DNA of 64,000 nt from Microplitis mediator (taxonomy: Eukaryota > Arthropoda > Insecta > Hymenoptera > Braconidae): assembly GCF_029852145.1 (NCBI RefSeq), contig NC_079974.1, positions 3,165,001 through 3,229,000 of the forward strand, written 5' to 3'. Positions 20,195 through 32,303 of the stretch are shown in pieces. The notes beneath the pieces were generated by a model, which made no database searches, had not been told where the DNA came from, and saw only the letters and a program-made list of their open reading frames with translations. Made by a program: the position numbers and the translations under genes. Each line of letters opens with the position of its first letter. The stretch's first letter is position 1.

Positions 20195-21344
20195 ATATGA
20201 AAGTAATATCAAAATAAATCTTGAAATTTTATAAATTGAGAGTAAAGTTTTGATAAACGTATGCTATTAATTAAAATGTGAATAAAAATTTTTATGTGTT
20301 ATATATTATAGTTTTTAAATTATGGATTTGTAAATTTTTTATAATTTTGTATCAAAAATTATATTCAGCATAAAAATATTCATTTCAAACAGTATTAAAT
20401 TCGAAATAAATTCGTTACATTTTAAACTCCTGTGTAAAATTGTTTCTATGAAAAAATGGTTTTTTTGTTTTGTATTATATAAATTTTATAATTTTTGATC
20501 ACACAAGAATTAATAAGAACTAAAAATAATAATTGCCACAATAGAATAACAAAATTTACAGATTTTGTCATGATATTTATATTTACTTCAATTTTTGTTA
20601 TTATTTACTGGGTATAAATTCTCGAACATTGATTCAATTGAAAATTCTAAAGCTAGCATAATAAAATTCTTAAAATTTTAAAACTTTTAGTTTTGTCGGT
20701 TGATAAGTTTCATTATATGATCAGTAGAAATTCTACTTTATCAGTAATGCAAAATTTCTCGTGCCAGCATAATAAAATTTGTTAAATTTAAACTGATATT
20801 TACTCAGTTGAGGAACAACACTTATAGAAAATCATTAAAGTTTAAATAATTAATAACAGTCTTTACACCCATTTAATAAAATTTCATTGAAATACAGCTA
20901 TTTATAATTTTTTGACAATAATTTTTGTTTGTCTTTGAGTAATTTTTACAACGGTGTTTAAACAAAATAATTTTTTGTTCTGAATGTTCGGATTTATTTG
21001 GTTATTTTTCTGATCAGTACTCCGCGGGAATTCATTCAAGAAGCATCTATTTTATTTAGCAAGTGTCAATTATTCAGTTGAGTTCTATGGGGTTGTGTGA
21101 TTGTGAAAATCTTTATTCTTATTGATTTTAATATTATTATGCTAATGAGATTTGTTTGCATAACTATTTTTATGTTTGATAATAAATTACACACTTACGA
21201 ATAACAATAAATTATATTTTTTTTGTTTTAATAAAATAAAAAACTATTTGATGTATCATTGTGTGTAATAAATGTAAACCGCATGGATTTTAATTTTATG
21301 GAAAATTAGATGTATTTTTATTTATTTTATATCCTGATAAATGT

Positions 21345-21860
21345 TCATTAAGTTAGATAAGTAGTTATAAGACTTTTTGTAAAATTTATAATATTAATAT
21401 AATAATTTTAACGAGACTTTTCTTTGCTCTGTAAATTCAATATTGTACGAATCGTAAAATTAATTTTTGAAATATATTGTCAACTAACTACCAATACCAA
21501 TGCTGCTAAAAAAATATAAAATTAATATAAAATAAAAAATACAGTGTTTTGTATTGATATTCTCATATATATGTTTCTATCAATTTCATTTAATATTTAT
21601 ACTATACGTTTTTGTATATACATATAAGACTATTAAAGATAATTGATAGAAACATATGAGAATATCAACACAAAACACTGTATTTTTTATTTTATATTTT
21701 TTTAGCAGCATTGGTATTGGTAATTAGTTGACAATATATTTCAAAAATTAATTTCACGATTCGTGCAATATTGAATTTACAAAGTAAAGAAAAGTCTCGT
21801 TAAATTTATTATGTTATGTCATAAATTTTACAAAGAGTCTCTATAAATTTTTTAGATTAG
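21345..21860. repeat. AT-rich hairpin repeat
   Basis: The left arm (about 21345-21590) and right arm (about 21625-21860) are inverse copies. Matched blocks include ATACAGTGTTTTGTATTGAT and TTGGTATTGGTA. It lies within the 3.7-kb element. Frames inside it are low-complexity. Confidence 0.7.
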
Positions 21861-22302
21861 TAATATAATTTTTATAAAAGTTAATTTAAAGAGTAAAAAA
21901 ACAAAATTGAAAATTATTATTTTTTTCAATAAATTTTTAAATAATTTTGATCGTATAAGTAAAATAATTAAAACAATTTTTATTATGCTAGTGGTACATT
22001 TTATTGTCATAAGACGGTGAATATTGCATCCTAGCGACACAATTTTTGTCGTGTCAGTTATTATAACTATAAAATACTTAATAATTTTTATTATGCTCAA
22101 TACGAAATGTATTATGTTCAAGAAAGAAATTTTTGTCGGCCGCAACGATATTTTATTATGCTTCAATACAATTAGTAACAACACGCATAACATAAAATAT
22201 TGGAATATCATACGGTTTCAAGTTTAGTCGGCTAGCATAATAAAAATTTATGGATTTTCACAAAAAATTTCATGGAATTTTCACCTTCATTTTTCTCCGT
22301 GT

Positions 22303-23577
22303 GGATTAAATTATAATCCATATATCAGTTGATTCAAATTATTTCAAATTATTTTGAATCGTTGCAAATCATTTTTCTTAATTAGAATATAGAGGATCGC
22401 TTTAAAAATAATTTTGAAAAAATGTATCCTGAAAAAACAATTTTTTTAGATCTCATTTTTAATAAACAAATTATTGATAATACCTTTTCGAATAGAATTA
22501 ATGATTAATTTTGAACCAACGTTGTTGTATTCACCACTTTCAAGATCCAAATTTGAATCATGATCAAATTCCCTATTGTCAGAAGTACTTTCACCCTCGT
22601 GTTCATTATCTAAATTGATATGCTCCACGTGATCATTCATGCTATTAAAGTTTTCATTCGATTTTTTTGATTTATTCTTTTTTTTAATTGGTTCAGTTTC
22701 CTAATAATTTGAAAAAAGTAATAAATGATTTGATTAGAAAATAATAATTTTATGGCATATTGAAAATTTATTTATTTTGTTTATTAATCATAAGTCGTAA
22801 TTATCGTTTGGTACTTAAGGCATTTAATTTTATAAAATCTTTTAAGATCTAAAATGATTTTTAATACTGAACATTAATTTTTTTGTAATGAAAAAAAAAA
22901 TAAATAAACAAATAACTCAAAAAATGGATATGATTAATATAATAGAAAAAATTGTTGTTACATAAATGTGATAAGTTGCAATAAAAATATAAAATTTATA
23001 ATTATATCACCTATTAAATAAAAACTCTTTCAAAAGTTTAAAGTACTGATTACTATAGTCTGATAAATTATATTTTGTTGTTTTCAAAAAAAAAAAAAAA
23101 AAAAAAAAAAAGATCACGTTGTATAATTTTTCGTATTTCTTATTGAAATGTCATGAAGGTTTTTGGTTTTAATTTAGTAACTTCAGTGGCACCTGTATAT
23201 AATTTAATATTTGAAACAAAAAATTTTACTACAACTGATGCTGATGCTTGTTGATTGTCTTTAAAATTTTCAGCACTCTCATTATGAATTTTTTTATTTT
23301 TTTTTTTTTCTTCCTGAGTCTGATGATGCATAACTGCATCCAGGAGTCGCATTATCTTTTGTACGCTTTTTATTTTTTTTTACTGTTTGAATTGCTAAAA
23401 TATAAAAATAAATGTTTTAAGTATGTCTACTGGTAGATAAGTTAGAGCTGATTTTACTTCATCTTCCTCGTATTCGTCTTCTAATTTTCTTTTATGTATT
23501 TTTTCTATCTCATTATTATCATTTTCAGTACACTGTGAAAAAAGATTCCTGACGTCAAACCAGATTCGTTTGGCTCA
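22303..23577 (-). other. Exon-like remnants of an unidentified gene
   Basis: 22484-22700 (minus) looks like an internal exon: an ATTATTAG acceptor, 72 codons of acidic, Asn/Ser-rich sequence preceded by a Lys-rich start, and GTATTATC as donor. A second block (about 23541-23440) encodes a Glu/Lys-rich stretch. A third, near 23394, has a TATATTTTAG acceptor, and one frame reads a basic TPGCSYASSDS-like segment. The frames do not join cleanly. The sequence stops abruptly at the foldback element at 23578, so the gene may be truncated there. A poly(A) run lies at 23086-23111. Family unknown. Confidence 0.3.
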
Positions 23578-24766
23578 TAGTCCATCGGCTGAAGAGGAGG
23601 TCCCGTAAACATTTTGTTGGCACCGGGTAAATCCAACTGTATCTTATGTATTTTGGGGCAAGGATCACGAAAATCAGGTCCATTTTGTTCAAAAGTGGTA
23701 CAAACAATTGTTTATAACAATTTAATTGTTTAAATCAAAACAACTCCCGAACGGCTGGTTTGTTGGGGTAGTGTAGAGGAAAAAAATGTTCAGAATAAAA
23801 AAATACACAAAAAAGGTATCATGTGTTTTTTTTGCATCTCAAATATTTCGCGAGATATAATAAAAAAACGAGCCGGCGCTCGGACCTCTCCCTCGCGCAC
23901 TAGCGACTGCCTGCGCGCGAGCTCTCTCTCCGCCAAATCGCGTCAGATGCTGGATAGGCCGGAATTTTTCTAAGTTTTTTACATTAATAATCATAGAAAA
24001 ATAAAAAAAAAACGATAAATTGTCGATATTACCAATCGACAGCATTTTTTCTGAAACGAATTTTCGTCGTATCGTCAAAAGACGTTTTTTTTTTTGTTCA
24101 CAAATGTTATAAACAAATGCATTTTTTCTGAAACGAATTTCTGTTGTATCGTCAATAAACTTTTTTTGGTAGTATCGACATTTTTTCGATTTTTTGAACC
24201 CATTTCGGACTTTGAAAAAATCCATTTGTTTATAACATTTGTGAACAAAAAAAAAAACGTCTTTTGACGATACGACGAAATCTCGTTTCAGAAAAAATGC
24301 TGCCGATTGGTAATATAGACAATTAATCGATTTTTTTTTTATTTTTCTATGATTTTTAATGTAAAAAACTTAGAAAAATTCCGGCCTATCCAGCATCTGA
24401 CGCGATTTGGCGGAGAGAGAGCTCGCGCATAGGCAGTCGCTAGTGCGCGAGGGAGAGGTCCGAGCGCCGGCTCGTTTTTTTATTATATCTCGCGAAATAT
24501 TTGAGATGCAAAAAAAACACATGATACCTTTTTTGTGTATTTTTTTATTCTAAACATTTTTTTTTTTCTACACTGCCCCAACAAACGAGCTGTTCGGGAG
24601 TTATTTTGATTTAAACAATTAAATTGTTATAAACAATTGTTTGCACCACTTTTGAACAAGATGGACCCAATTTTCATGATCCTTGCCCCAAAATACATAA
24701 GATACAGTTGGATTTACCCGGTGCCAACAAAATGTTTACGGGACCTCCTCTTCAGCCGATGGACTA
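23578..24766. mobile_element. Foldback element copy A
   Basis: Palindromic element with ends TAGTCCATCGGCTGAAGAGG and its inverse. The arms are about 0.5 kb, with GC-rich blocks (GAGCCGGCGCTCGGACC; GCGCGAGCTCTCTCTCCGCC) and a core with TTTCGGACTTTG. It has no ORF of its own. This copy and copy D carry an extra internal segment of about 60 bp relative to B and C. It is the outer end of the left cyclin T segment. Confidence 0.92.
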
Positions 24767-25436
24767 TAACGAAGTAATAGGGGAACCTGGGGCATGAAGG
24801 CCCCCCTCAAAAATTTAGTAAATTTTTTTTTTCTATTTTCGGTCAAATCATGTTATTTTTAATATTTTAAGCTGATCGGCGATATCTGGGGCATAATGGA
24901 CAGCCTGAAAAAAAATTTTCTACAGAAAATTTTTTTTTTTCTAAACTAAAATGAATTTGAAAAATTTACCAATTAAAGCTCTTTTAGGTCAATACACAAC
25001 AAAAAAATTCGCGAAGTGTTTAACAGTTTAATATAAATTCATTGAAATGTTGAAACTCCGGACAGGAGTGAGTTGGAAATGACATAAAATCCAGGTCACT
25101 CCGAGATCACTTCGCTAAAAAAACTCCCAAATTCCCCGTAAAAAAAAATTTTTTTTGCAATAGAATTTTTCATACAATCTATTACTAAAACTATATTTCT
25201 ATACTATCTTTGTGTATTCATCAGGAATTCATCTGGAATTCATATATTTGTGTCAAAATATTACTTCCACATGATATTCAGCAGATCACCTGTGGAATAC
25301 CGCAACTTTTTTACACGGACAATTTTTTAAGTTCATTTTTTACTTAAAAAGACTTGAAGATTGGGGGTGTATGCAGCCAGTTTACCGGGTATGGTCAAGA
25401 TGGACCAGGGTTCGGATCTCCCGAATCTCCGTCGGG

Positions 25437-25520
25437 AAACCCACACGGAAAAATTATATATCCGTATATATTCGGGCAAACTGAATATATGCCGCATATA
25501 TAATTTTTCCGTGTGGGAAG
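25437..25520. mobile_element. Hairpin MITE of about 82 bp
   Basis: CCCACACGGAAAAATTATAT is inverted as ATATAATTTTTCCGTGTGGG. The mirror copy is at about 46643-46723. Confidence 0.75.
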
Positions 25521-26489
25521 ATTGGTGGTAAAATTTGAGTTGCGGTTAATCAGAAAAAATAGTGATAGAGTTACATGAAATTTTGTTAAAAGTTACTTTA
25601 CTTTTAAAATTCTCTTTATTTATCATTTTAGTTATTACATGTTTGTTGTTACATAGTTTGTGTATCTCAAGTTATATTATTTTGTACCCGTTTGCTCGCA
25701 AACTTTACAAAGTTTGTTAATATGTTTTAATTTTGTGTTTTTATATGTTTATTTAGTGTTTGTGTTGCATTTTGGCTAAAAAATTTTGTTAAAAAAAATC
25801 CCTTTATGTTAGAAGTTAGTTCTGAAAAAAATAACAACAATAATAGTCGCATCGGTATTGGCGACCCACTGAGAACTTATTTAGCAGTGGAGGAAAAATT
25901 TTCTCATCTGTGAGTGGCTCGCAGTTATCGATGCAAAATAATCAGAAAAATAACTGCGTCGGTATCCGCAAGCCAATTGAATTTTTTTTTAAAGAGAGGG
26001 GAAATTTTCTCACCTGTGAGTGGCTCGCAGTTACCGATACGAAATAATAACAATAGTAATTGCGTCGGTATCTGCGATCCAATGACAATGTAATCAAAGT
26101 CACGAGAAAAATTTTGTATAATTTTCGGTGGCCTATAAAAATTATATGGAATTTTTCGGTGATAAACATTTTGACACTCGATGATTTTCTTTGACATCTT
26201 GGGTACCCAAGTGTAATTAATTTACTTACAGAAATAATAAAATAAAATAATTTTAATTTTTCAATCTACACTTAGAGAATTTTACGGTATTTTTCACGTA
26301 ATATTTTATAGAAAAATTACTATACGTATTGTATAGCATGACGGCATTATAAAATTTGTAATTTTGACAAAGCAACATATTTAAATTTATTTTAAAAATT
26401 TTTACTGGCTACATCGCGATTTATTATACTGAATTAAAGTATTGAGTATAAAATGAAAGCAACAAATGAAAAAAAAATCGGTCTGTCAG

Positions 26490-27255
26490 TTGACCCTGCG
26501 GGCCAGCCCCTAAACTTCCTGCTGTTTTAGAGCTCAAAAACCTCGAAAACATTATTGTGAATACATTTTCGAGCTCGAAAATACGTTTGTATGCTGTTGT
26601 TTTCGAAAAAAAACGTTTTTAACCATTTTTTCTCCAACGATATCTCTCGAACGAATAAACCGATTGAGACGGTTGAGGTGGCAATCGACGCGTTTTATCA
26701 AATTCTAAAGCTGATCAAATTTTGAATTCGATTTATCAAGTCGTTTTTGAGATATTTCAGAAAAAATAAAAAAATTTTTTTTTTTAATTCTTTCGACAAC
26801 GGTTTCTTTTGGACGAATAAACCGATTTTGATGGTTGAGGTTACATTCGACGCGGCTTATAAAGCTCTAGAGCCCAGTTCATTTTAGAATCAATCCATCG
26901 AGCACATTAAAAGTTATCCAAAAAAAACATTTTTGAAAAAATTTTATTTTTGGAATATCTCTGAACGAGTCCTACCGATCAAGATCAATTTTCTCACGGC
27001 TTCAAGATATTGACAATCCGCGTCGAATGACACCTTAAAGTTCGAAAGCGGTTCATCCGTTCAAAAGATACAGGTATTTACATACGTACGTACGTACGTA
27101 CATACATACACTCGGATATGATCTTGAAATTAGTCAGAATAGCTTCCTAGGACCTCAGAACGTCGACATCTGATGGAAATTCGATTTTCGGAAATCGGAC
27201 CGAAACCAATAACTTCCCGAATTTTTGAAAATTTACAATTTTCTTAGCGGGAAGT
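26490..27255. repeat. Dispersed GGGAAGTT/GGCTGGCCC repeat
   Basis: From TGCGGGCCAGCCCCTAAAC to TTCTTAGCGGGAAGTTAAAA, with an (ACGT)n-like microsatellite near 27080-27105 and internal CCGATTTTGATGGTTGAGG lines. Mirror: 45058-45690. Confidence 0.75.
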
Positions 27256-28477
27256 TAAAAATTCATGATTTTCAAAATATATTTCGATATTTTTTGTCTG
27301 CTTCCACTAATAAACCGATTTTTCTCTTCCCGACCTCAAAAATTCAAGAATTTTATATCAATAAAGTTTCTATTTATTTATTTTAATAATTCTAATTTTT
27401 GATAATTGTGGAAATCTTAATTTTGAAATTACGGCTTTCTTTTTAGTCCTAAGAAAAAATAATAAGAGACATTTTTTTTTTTAAATTAAATTTCCTAGGA
27501 CTTTTGCTTAAAAAATTTTTTTCGACAACCAATATTTTTTCCATAATTTCAAAAATTTGACACCAGTATTTATTATTGCTTGATTTTAAATCAAAGCAAA
27601 AATCATGGCCCTATTTATGACACTGAAAGTAGCCAACGTCTAATTTTTGAATTTTTTTTTTAAACGTGACATTTTAAAAAATTGCACCTATGATTTTTTT
27701 AATTTTATATATGAGCAATTATTTTTTTTTTAATTAAATTCTTGAAAAATACATTTGAAAATTTTTAACTGTCTGCTAACTTCAGGATCATATTTTTTTT
27801 TTAAATTTTTTATTCAAAGATAATTTGTATTTTTTCAAAATAGAAAGTGATATTTTGAATTAAATTTTTGATTTTTATTCTGCATTCATTAAAAAATTTT
27901 ATAAAAATTTAATTTGGAAAAATTAACTAAGTGTAAGTGCAGTAGACATCCGACAATTTTTTAATTACATCTAAAAAAATTAAATAAGTAAAGTAATAAA
28001 ATTTTTAAAAAATGCATCTACTGAATTTCAAATTGTCTAAATATGAATTTCTTTTTTTTTATTTTGTAAACATTATAATTTATTATTTCAAAGTTTCAAA
28101 AATTGTCAGATGTTCGCTAACTTTACTGTCATAAAAATTAATTATTACTCTTAAAATAAAATTACTTATATAAAATAATTAATTACATTAAAATCAAAAC
28201 AAAAAGAGGATTTCGTTTTATTAATATTTTATTTTTCAAAAGACATAATTAAGTCTATGGTGCATTATCATTAATTTTAATTATTATTATTTAATTATTT
28301 ACAAAAAATATATTAAACTTATTAAATAAGAAGTAAATTTTTAAAATATAATTTACTATTTTACTATTTACATGAAAAACTTAATATTTAATTTATGAAA
28401 ATAATAAAACCTACAATAATATTTTACAATAAAAAATAACTGGATGATTAATAATTATGTACAAAAAATTATTGAAA

Positions 28478-29581
28478 CTACAAAAGCTTACGTCTCTTAG
28501 CAGAACACAAAATACTGCCTATGTCGTAATTATTTTGACGCTTACGGCTGTGGTCCAGATCCGCTTCAGTTGAGGGTACAAGCTGGCAGGTACTTCCAAT
28601 GGAATTATCCTGAACTTCTACATCAAGAGGTGAAGAAGTCGATGATCCATCTGATTCAGATTTTTTCTTCATCAGTCTATCACGATACTCGTGATAGCTG
28701 ATTTTTCGTCGAGTTCTTGGCTTCTCGACTTCAGGGTTACCGGAAACAATTTCTGGATCCGATGAACTGGGGGTCGTCGCTATCCGATTCACTGCAGTCA
28801 CTTTGACCGATGGATTTTTAAATAATCCCATCACCCGGTTTTTTATCCTGGGTGACATTTTATCTAAAACCGCTTTGAACTCCCTGTCCATCTTAATCAG
28901 TAAATCGAAGGTCACTTTGGTGTCGAGGAGCCAAAACCAAAGATTCCCGTCTATGACTTGGGGAATCTTCCACTGCGATGATTGGATGGTGAAATAAATA
29001 CAGAATGACGCCACAACTGCCGGTTTATATTTCACGCACATTGACGTCATCTGTAAAGTGTAATTAGCCATCTGCAGGAAAATCTTGCATAATTCCTTGC
29101 AAGCTTTTATTTCCCCACAGAATTTCTTGATGTAATGATGAGGGTGACTAACCCCCATCTTGAATCCAAGTGTTCCCAGAAGAAGTTGCTCATTTGAAGT
29201 TAGTGCCTTGACCTTCTCCTGGTTCTCGGCAAAAGTAGTGTCCAGTTGGTGAACTTCGTATTTGTTGAGGCAGACATGAAGAGCGCTGATGACCGCCTGC
29301 GATTTTTGTGGCTCTTCTTCCACCTTTGCCGCCAGAAAAATCGCTGCCGTGGCAATTTCATACCGGTGAAACTTGGCTAATGAATGGTGAATAAAGAACC
29401 TGTGCATGTACACAATGGCAGTGTGCACACAGACTTCTGACAACTTTAGCCGCTTGCCCAAATCAGTTATAAGGTAAGCGGCTTGTTGTTTGTGATCTAG
29501 CTCCTTCTCCGCGCTGATGCCATCCTTGGAACTAGGAGAGTTCTTCAACTCTTCTTTGTTGAAATACCACTTTTGAGCCAT
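28478..29581 (-). CDS. Cyclin T-like protein, intronless, left copy
   Basis: 367 residues. The start resembles P-TEFb cyclin T: WYFNKEEL near residues 5-12, the AAYLITDLGKRL helix, then TAIVYMHRFF, AAIFLAAKVEEEP and LLGTLGF (first cyclin box), then CVKYKPAVVASFCIYF and WKIPQVIDG (second box, to about 250). Cyclin T with CDK9 phosphorylates RNA polymerase II to release paused transcription. The tail is short (about 110 residues, with RRKISYHEYRDR and a basic KRRKLL end), whereas animal cyclin T proteins usually have long C-terminal regions. The lack of introns suggests a retrocopy or an old intronless paralogue. ATG context AAAAATGG is good. It differs from the right copy at four residues (His/Arg, Leu/Pro, Ala/Val, Arg/Cys). 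Confidence 0.88.
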   Translation of the reverse strand: MAQKWYFNKEELKNSPSSKDGISAEKELDHKQQAAYLITDLGKRLKLSEVCVHTAIVYMHRFFIHHSLAKFHRYEIATAAIFLAAKVEEEPQKSQAVISALHVCLNKYEVHQLDTTFAENQEKVKALTSNEQLLLGTLGFKMGVSHPHHYIKKFCGEIKACKELCKIFLQMANYTLQMTSMCVKYKPAVVASFCIYFTIQSSQWKIPQVIDGNLWFWLLDTKVTFDLLIKMDREFKAVLDKMSPRIKNRVMGLFKNPSVKVTAVNRIATTPSSSDPEIVSGNPEVEKPRTRRKISYHEYRDRLMKKKSESDGSSTSSPLDVEVQDNSIGSTCQLVPSTEADLDHSRKRQNNYDIGSILCSAKRRKLL

Positions 29582-30525
29582 TTTTATTCACAATTTTTCA
29601 CTGTTAATTTAACTTCACTGGAAACTTTCTTACTCTGCACTGGAACAGCTTAAGCACTTTGAAATAACACAATTTGGTTTTTTCCGTAACTTTTGAAATA
29701 TTCTCAGACGAACTGTTGGGTATGAAGTTCGAGAATAAAGTGAGGAAATATTGACAAGACACTAAAATTTAAGGGATTTTATAACAAAAGAAATTGTCAC
29801 AACAATGGGTATGAGGGTAATTAAAAAGTAATAGTTTGGGGCTGAAGAAATGTACCTGATGTAATTAGGGAAAGGTAATTAGACTTAGAACTCACAATAT
29901 TATGGTCATTAAGGTCTGCATATTCACGTTTGAACGTAATTACTATTCCTGTGAAAGACCAAATGGCAAATAATTAAGTTTGTCATTATATATTTATGCC
30001 GAAATCTCAAATAGATTTAAAATTTCCTGAAAATTAAAGTATACGAAAATAAATTACCTGTGTACATTAAGAGGCAACAAAGAACATAATGACGGTAATC
30101 AGTAAATAGTATCATTTTGAATAGGTATTCTTTCATTTACAATTCAAACGTAAATAATTATAAAATAAATATTAAAATTTATTGTCTATACAGGAAAAAT
30201 TAATTTTTGGAATTAAAAAATTGTAATTTGAAAATTAAAAATTTATGATGTGTATTATAAAATTTATTTTTTATATTGACATCTAGGTTTCGGGTTTTAA
30301 TTGTAACATCACCCGTGTAAAAAATTGCAGAATTTCGCCGGTAATTCACAGGTGATCAGCTGAATATCATGTGTAAGTGATATTTTGACAAAAATATGAA
30401 TTTCAGATGATTTTCGGATGAATATCAAAAGATGATATGTAAAAAAAAGTTAGTAATAGATTGTAATAATTTTATTCTAAGTTGACACGTAAAATGGGAG
30501 ATATTTTTTTTTAAATCAGCAGTAA
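29582..30525 (-). other. 5' flank of cyclin T (left copy)
   Basis: AT-rich upstream region shared with 41794-42737. No clear TATA box or initiator could be fixed. A short block near 30335-30440 resembles a segment of about 100 bp at 25200-25310 (GGTGATCAGCTGAATATCATG type), so a repeat reaches close to the foldback element. Confidence 0.4.
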
Positions 30526-31640
30526 TAGTTCATCGGCTGTAGAGGAGGTCCCGTAAACATTTTGTTGGCACCGGGTAAATCCAACTGTATCTTATGTATT
30601 TTGGGCCAAGGATCACGAAAATTGAGTCCATCTTGTTCAAAAGTGGTGCAAACAATTGTTTATAACAATTTAATTGTTTAAATCAAAATAACTCCCGAAC
30701 AGCTCGTTTGTTGGGGCAGTGTAGAAAAAAAAAAAATGTTTAGAATAAAAAAATACACAAAAAAGGTATCATGTGTTTTTTTTGCATCTCAAATATTTCG
30801 CGAGATATAATGAAAAAACGAGCCGGCGCTCGGACCTCTCCCTCGCGCACTAGCGACTGCTTATGCGCGAGCTCTCTCTCCGCCAAATCGCGTCAGATGC
30901 TGGATAGGCCGGAATTTTTCTAAGTTTTTTACATTAAAAATCATAGAAAAATAAAAAAAAAATCGATTAATTGTCGATATTACCAATCGACAGCATTTTT
31001 TCTGAAACGAATTTCTGTCGTATCGTCAAAAAACGTTTTTTCGTAGTATCGACATTTTTTCGATTTTTTGAACCCATTTCGGACTTTGAAAAGATCCATT
31101 TGTTTATAACATTTGTGAACAAAAAAAAAAACGTCTTTTGACGATACGACAAAAATTCGTTTCAGAAAAATTGCTGTCGATTGGTAATATCGACAATTAA
31201 TCGATTTTTTTTTTATTTTTCTATGATTTTTGATGTAAAAAACTTAGAAAAATTCCGGCCTATCCAGCATCTGACGCGATTTGGCGGAGAGAGAGCTCGC
31301 GCATAGGCAGTCGCTAGTGCGCGAGGGAGAGGTCCGAGCGCCGGCTCTTTTTTTTATTATATCTCGCGAAATATTTGAGATGCAAAAAAAACACATGATA
31401 CCTTTTTTGTGTATTCTTTTATTCTAAACATTTTTTTTCCCCTACACTGCCCCAACAAACCAGCCGTGAGGGAGTTATTTTGATTTAAACAATAAAATTG
31501 TTATAAACAACTGTTTGCACCACTTTTGAACAAGATGGACCCAATTTTCGTGATCCTTGGCCCAAAATACATACGAAACAGTTGGATTTACCCGGTGCCA
31601 ACAAAATGTTTACGGGACCTCCTCTTCAGCCGATGGACTA
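30526..31640. mobile_element. Foldback element copy B
   Basis: Same family as copy A, starting TAGTTCATCGGCTGTAGAGG and ending CAGCCGATGGACTA. It forms the inner border of the left cyclin T segment. Confidence 0.92.
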
Positions 31641-32040
31641 TAATAGATAAATCATAAAGTACTCTCAGCGCTTTTGTTGTGGTGTGCAAAAAAAAATTTT
31701 TCTACGGTCTAGCTTCGTGAGTTTGGTGTTATTTAAAAATTTCCGATTTAATAAATATAAATTTTTGTTGAAAAAAAATGTAGTTTTCAAAATCAAAAAT
31801 TAAAAAAATAATTGAGTATATTTGAGGTAAAATTAAATATTCCCGGTTCTAAATTATTGAATTATTTTGTTTTAGATAAAAAAAAATTTTTTTTTAATTT
31901 TTTGAAAATGATATTTAAGAACATGGCTTTTTGTTCCGAAACAAACTTTTTTCTGTCACACACATATCAACTCCTAACATGATTTATCCAATAAAGGTAA
32001 AATTGAAGGGTGCAGTAATTTGGAAAAGAGCATTGATAAT
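31641..32040. other. Spacer between foldback B and MATH unit 5
   Basis: AT-rich with no reading frame or repeat ends seen. It lies outside the duplicated segments. Confidence 0.5.
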
Positions 32041-32115
32041 ATTTTATAGTCATGAAATATCTCGACTTTAATTAGTTAAAATTAAGAATGGAGGGAGAAA
32101 ATCAATATCGTCGTG

Positions 32116-32220
32116 ATTGGTTCTTTTTAAGGAGTGATGGTAAACTTTACCTTTCTGGTAATTGGTTAAAATTTAGTGGAGGGGGTAGTCAAAGTTTATA
32201 TATACGTCACACGGTCAGTA
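32116..32220 (+). promoter_or_regulatory. Promoter of MATH gene 5
   Basis: ATTGG (32116-32120), a TATA box in GTTTATATATACG (about 32195-32204) and TCAGT in CACACGGTCAGTAGC (32215-32219), with the family block GAAACGTTGCGCTGTACG after it. It is the same layout as copies 1 and 4. Confidence 0.6.
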
Positions 32221-32303
32221 GCAGTTATTACGCTCGAAACGTTGCGCTGTACGCCTCGCAAGGTACATTCTTTATATATTCACGATCAAGTGTTTGACTT
32301 ATC

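Larger units (their letters stand above)
18590..22302. mobile_element. 3.7-kb element with CACGGAGAGAAATGAAG inverted ends
   Basis: The left end CACGGAGAGAAATGAAG is matched by CTTCATTTTTCTCCGTG at the right end. No transposase frame is visible; the interior is AT-rich, with repeated GCTAGCATAATAAAAT phrases. It contains a nested MITE (18799-20194) and a hairpin (about 21345-21860). Related ends occur in the 62.4 kb MITE. Confidence 0.6.
24767..28200. other. Non-coding transposon-rich flank of cyclin T (left copy)
   Basis: In order: part of an element starting GGGGAACCTGGGGCATGAAGG (24777 onwards); a hairpin MITE (25437-25520); tandem units of about 110 bp around 25850-26190 containing CGGTATCNGCGANCCA; the dispersed repeat (26490-27255); and two MITEs with CTGAAGTTAGCA-type ends (27615-27795, 27930-28135). 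Small frames here, such as 25925-26197, fall in these repeats. Confidence 0.6.
23578..31640. mobile_element. Left composite segment: foldback A, cyclin T, foldback B
   Basis: Everything between and including copies A and B is repeated in inverted orientation at 40698-48589, and nothing outside is. The segment therefore has transposon copies as its exact borders, like a composite transposon. The two inner gene-bearing intervals differ by only small changes. Confidence 0.85.

Noticed and set aside
23839..24225. 128-codon frame and similar ones at 30967, 40855, 41121 and 47940
   Set aside because: All lie within the palindromic foldback element arms and change between copies.
25925..26197. 90-codon frame mirrored at 45964-46236
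   Set aside because: Overlaps tandem repeat units of about 110 bp; survival in both arms only reflects recent duplication.
28803..28997. Antisense 64-codon frame in cyclin T (also 43322-43516)
   Set aside because: Shadow of the cyclin T coding strand.
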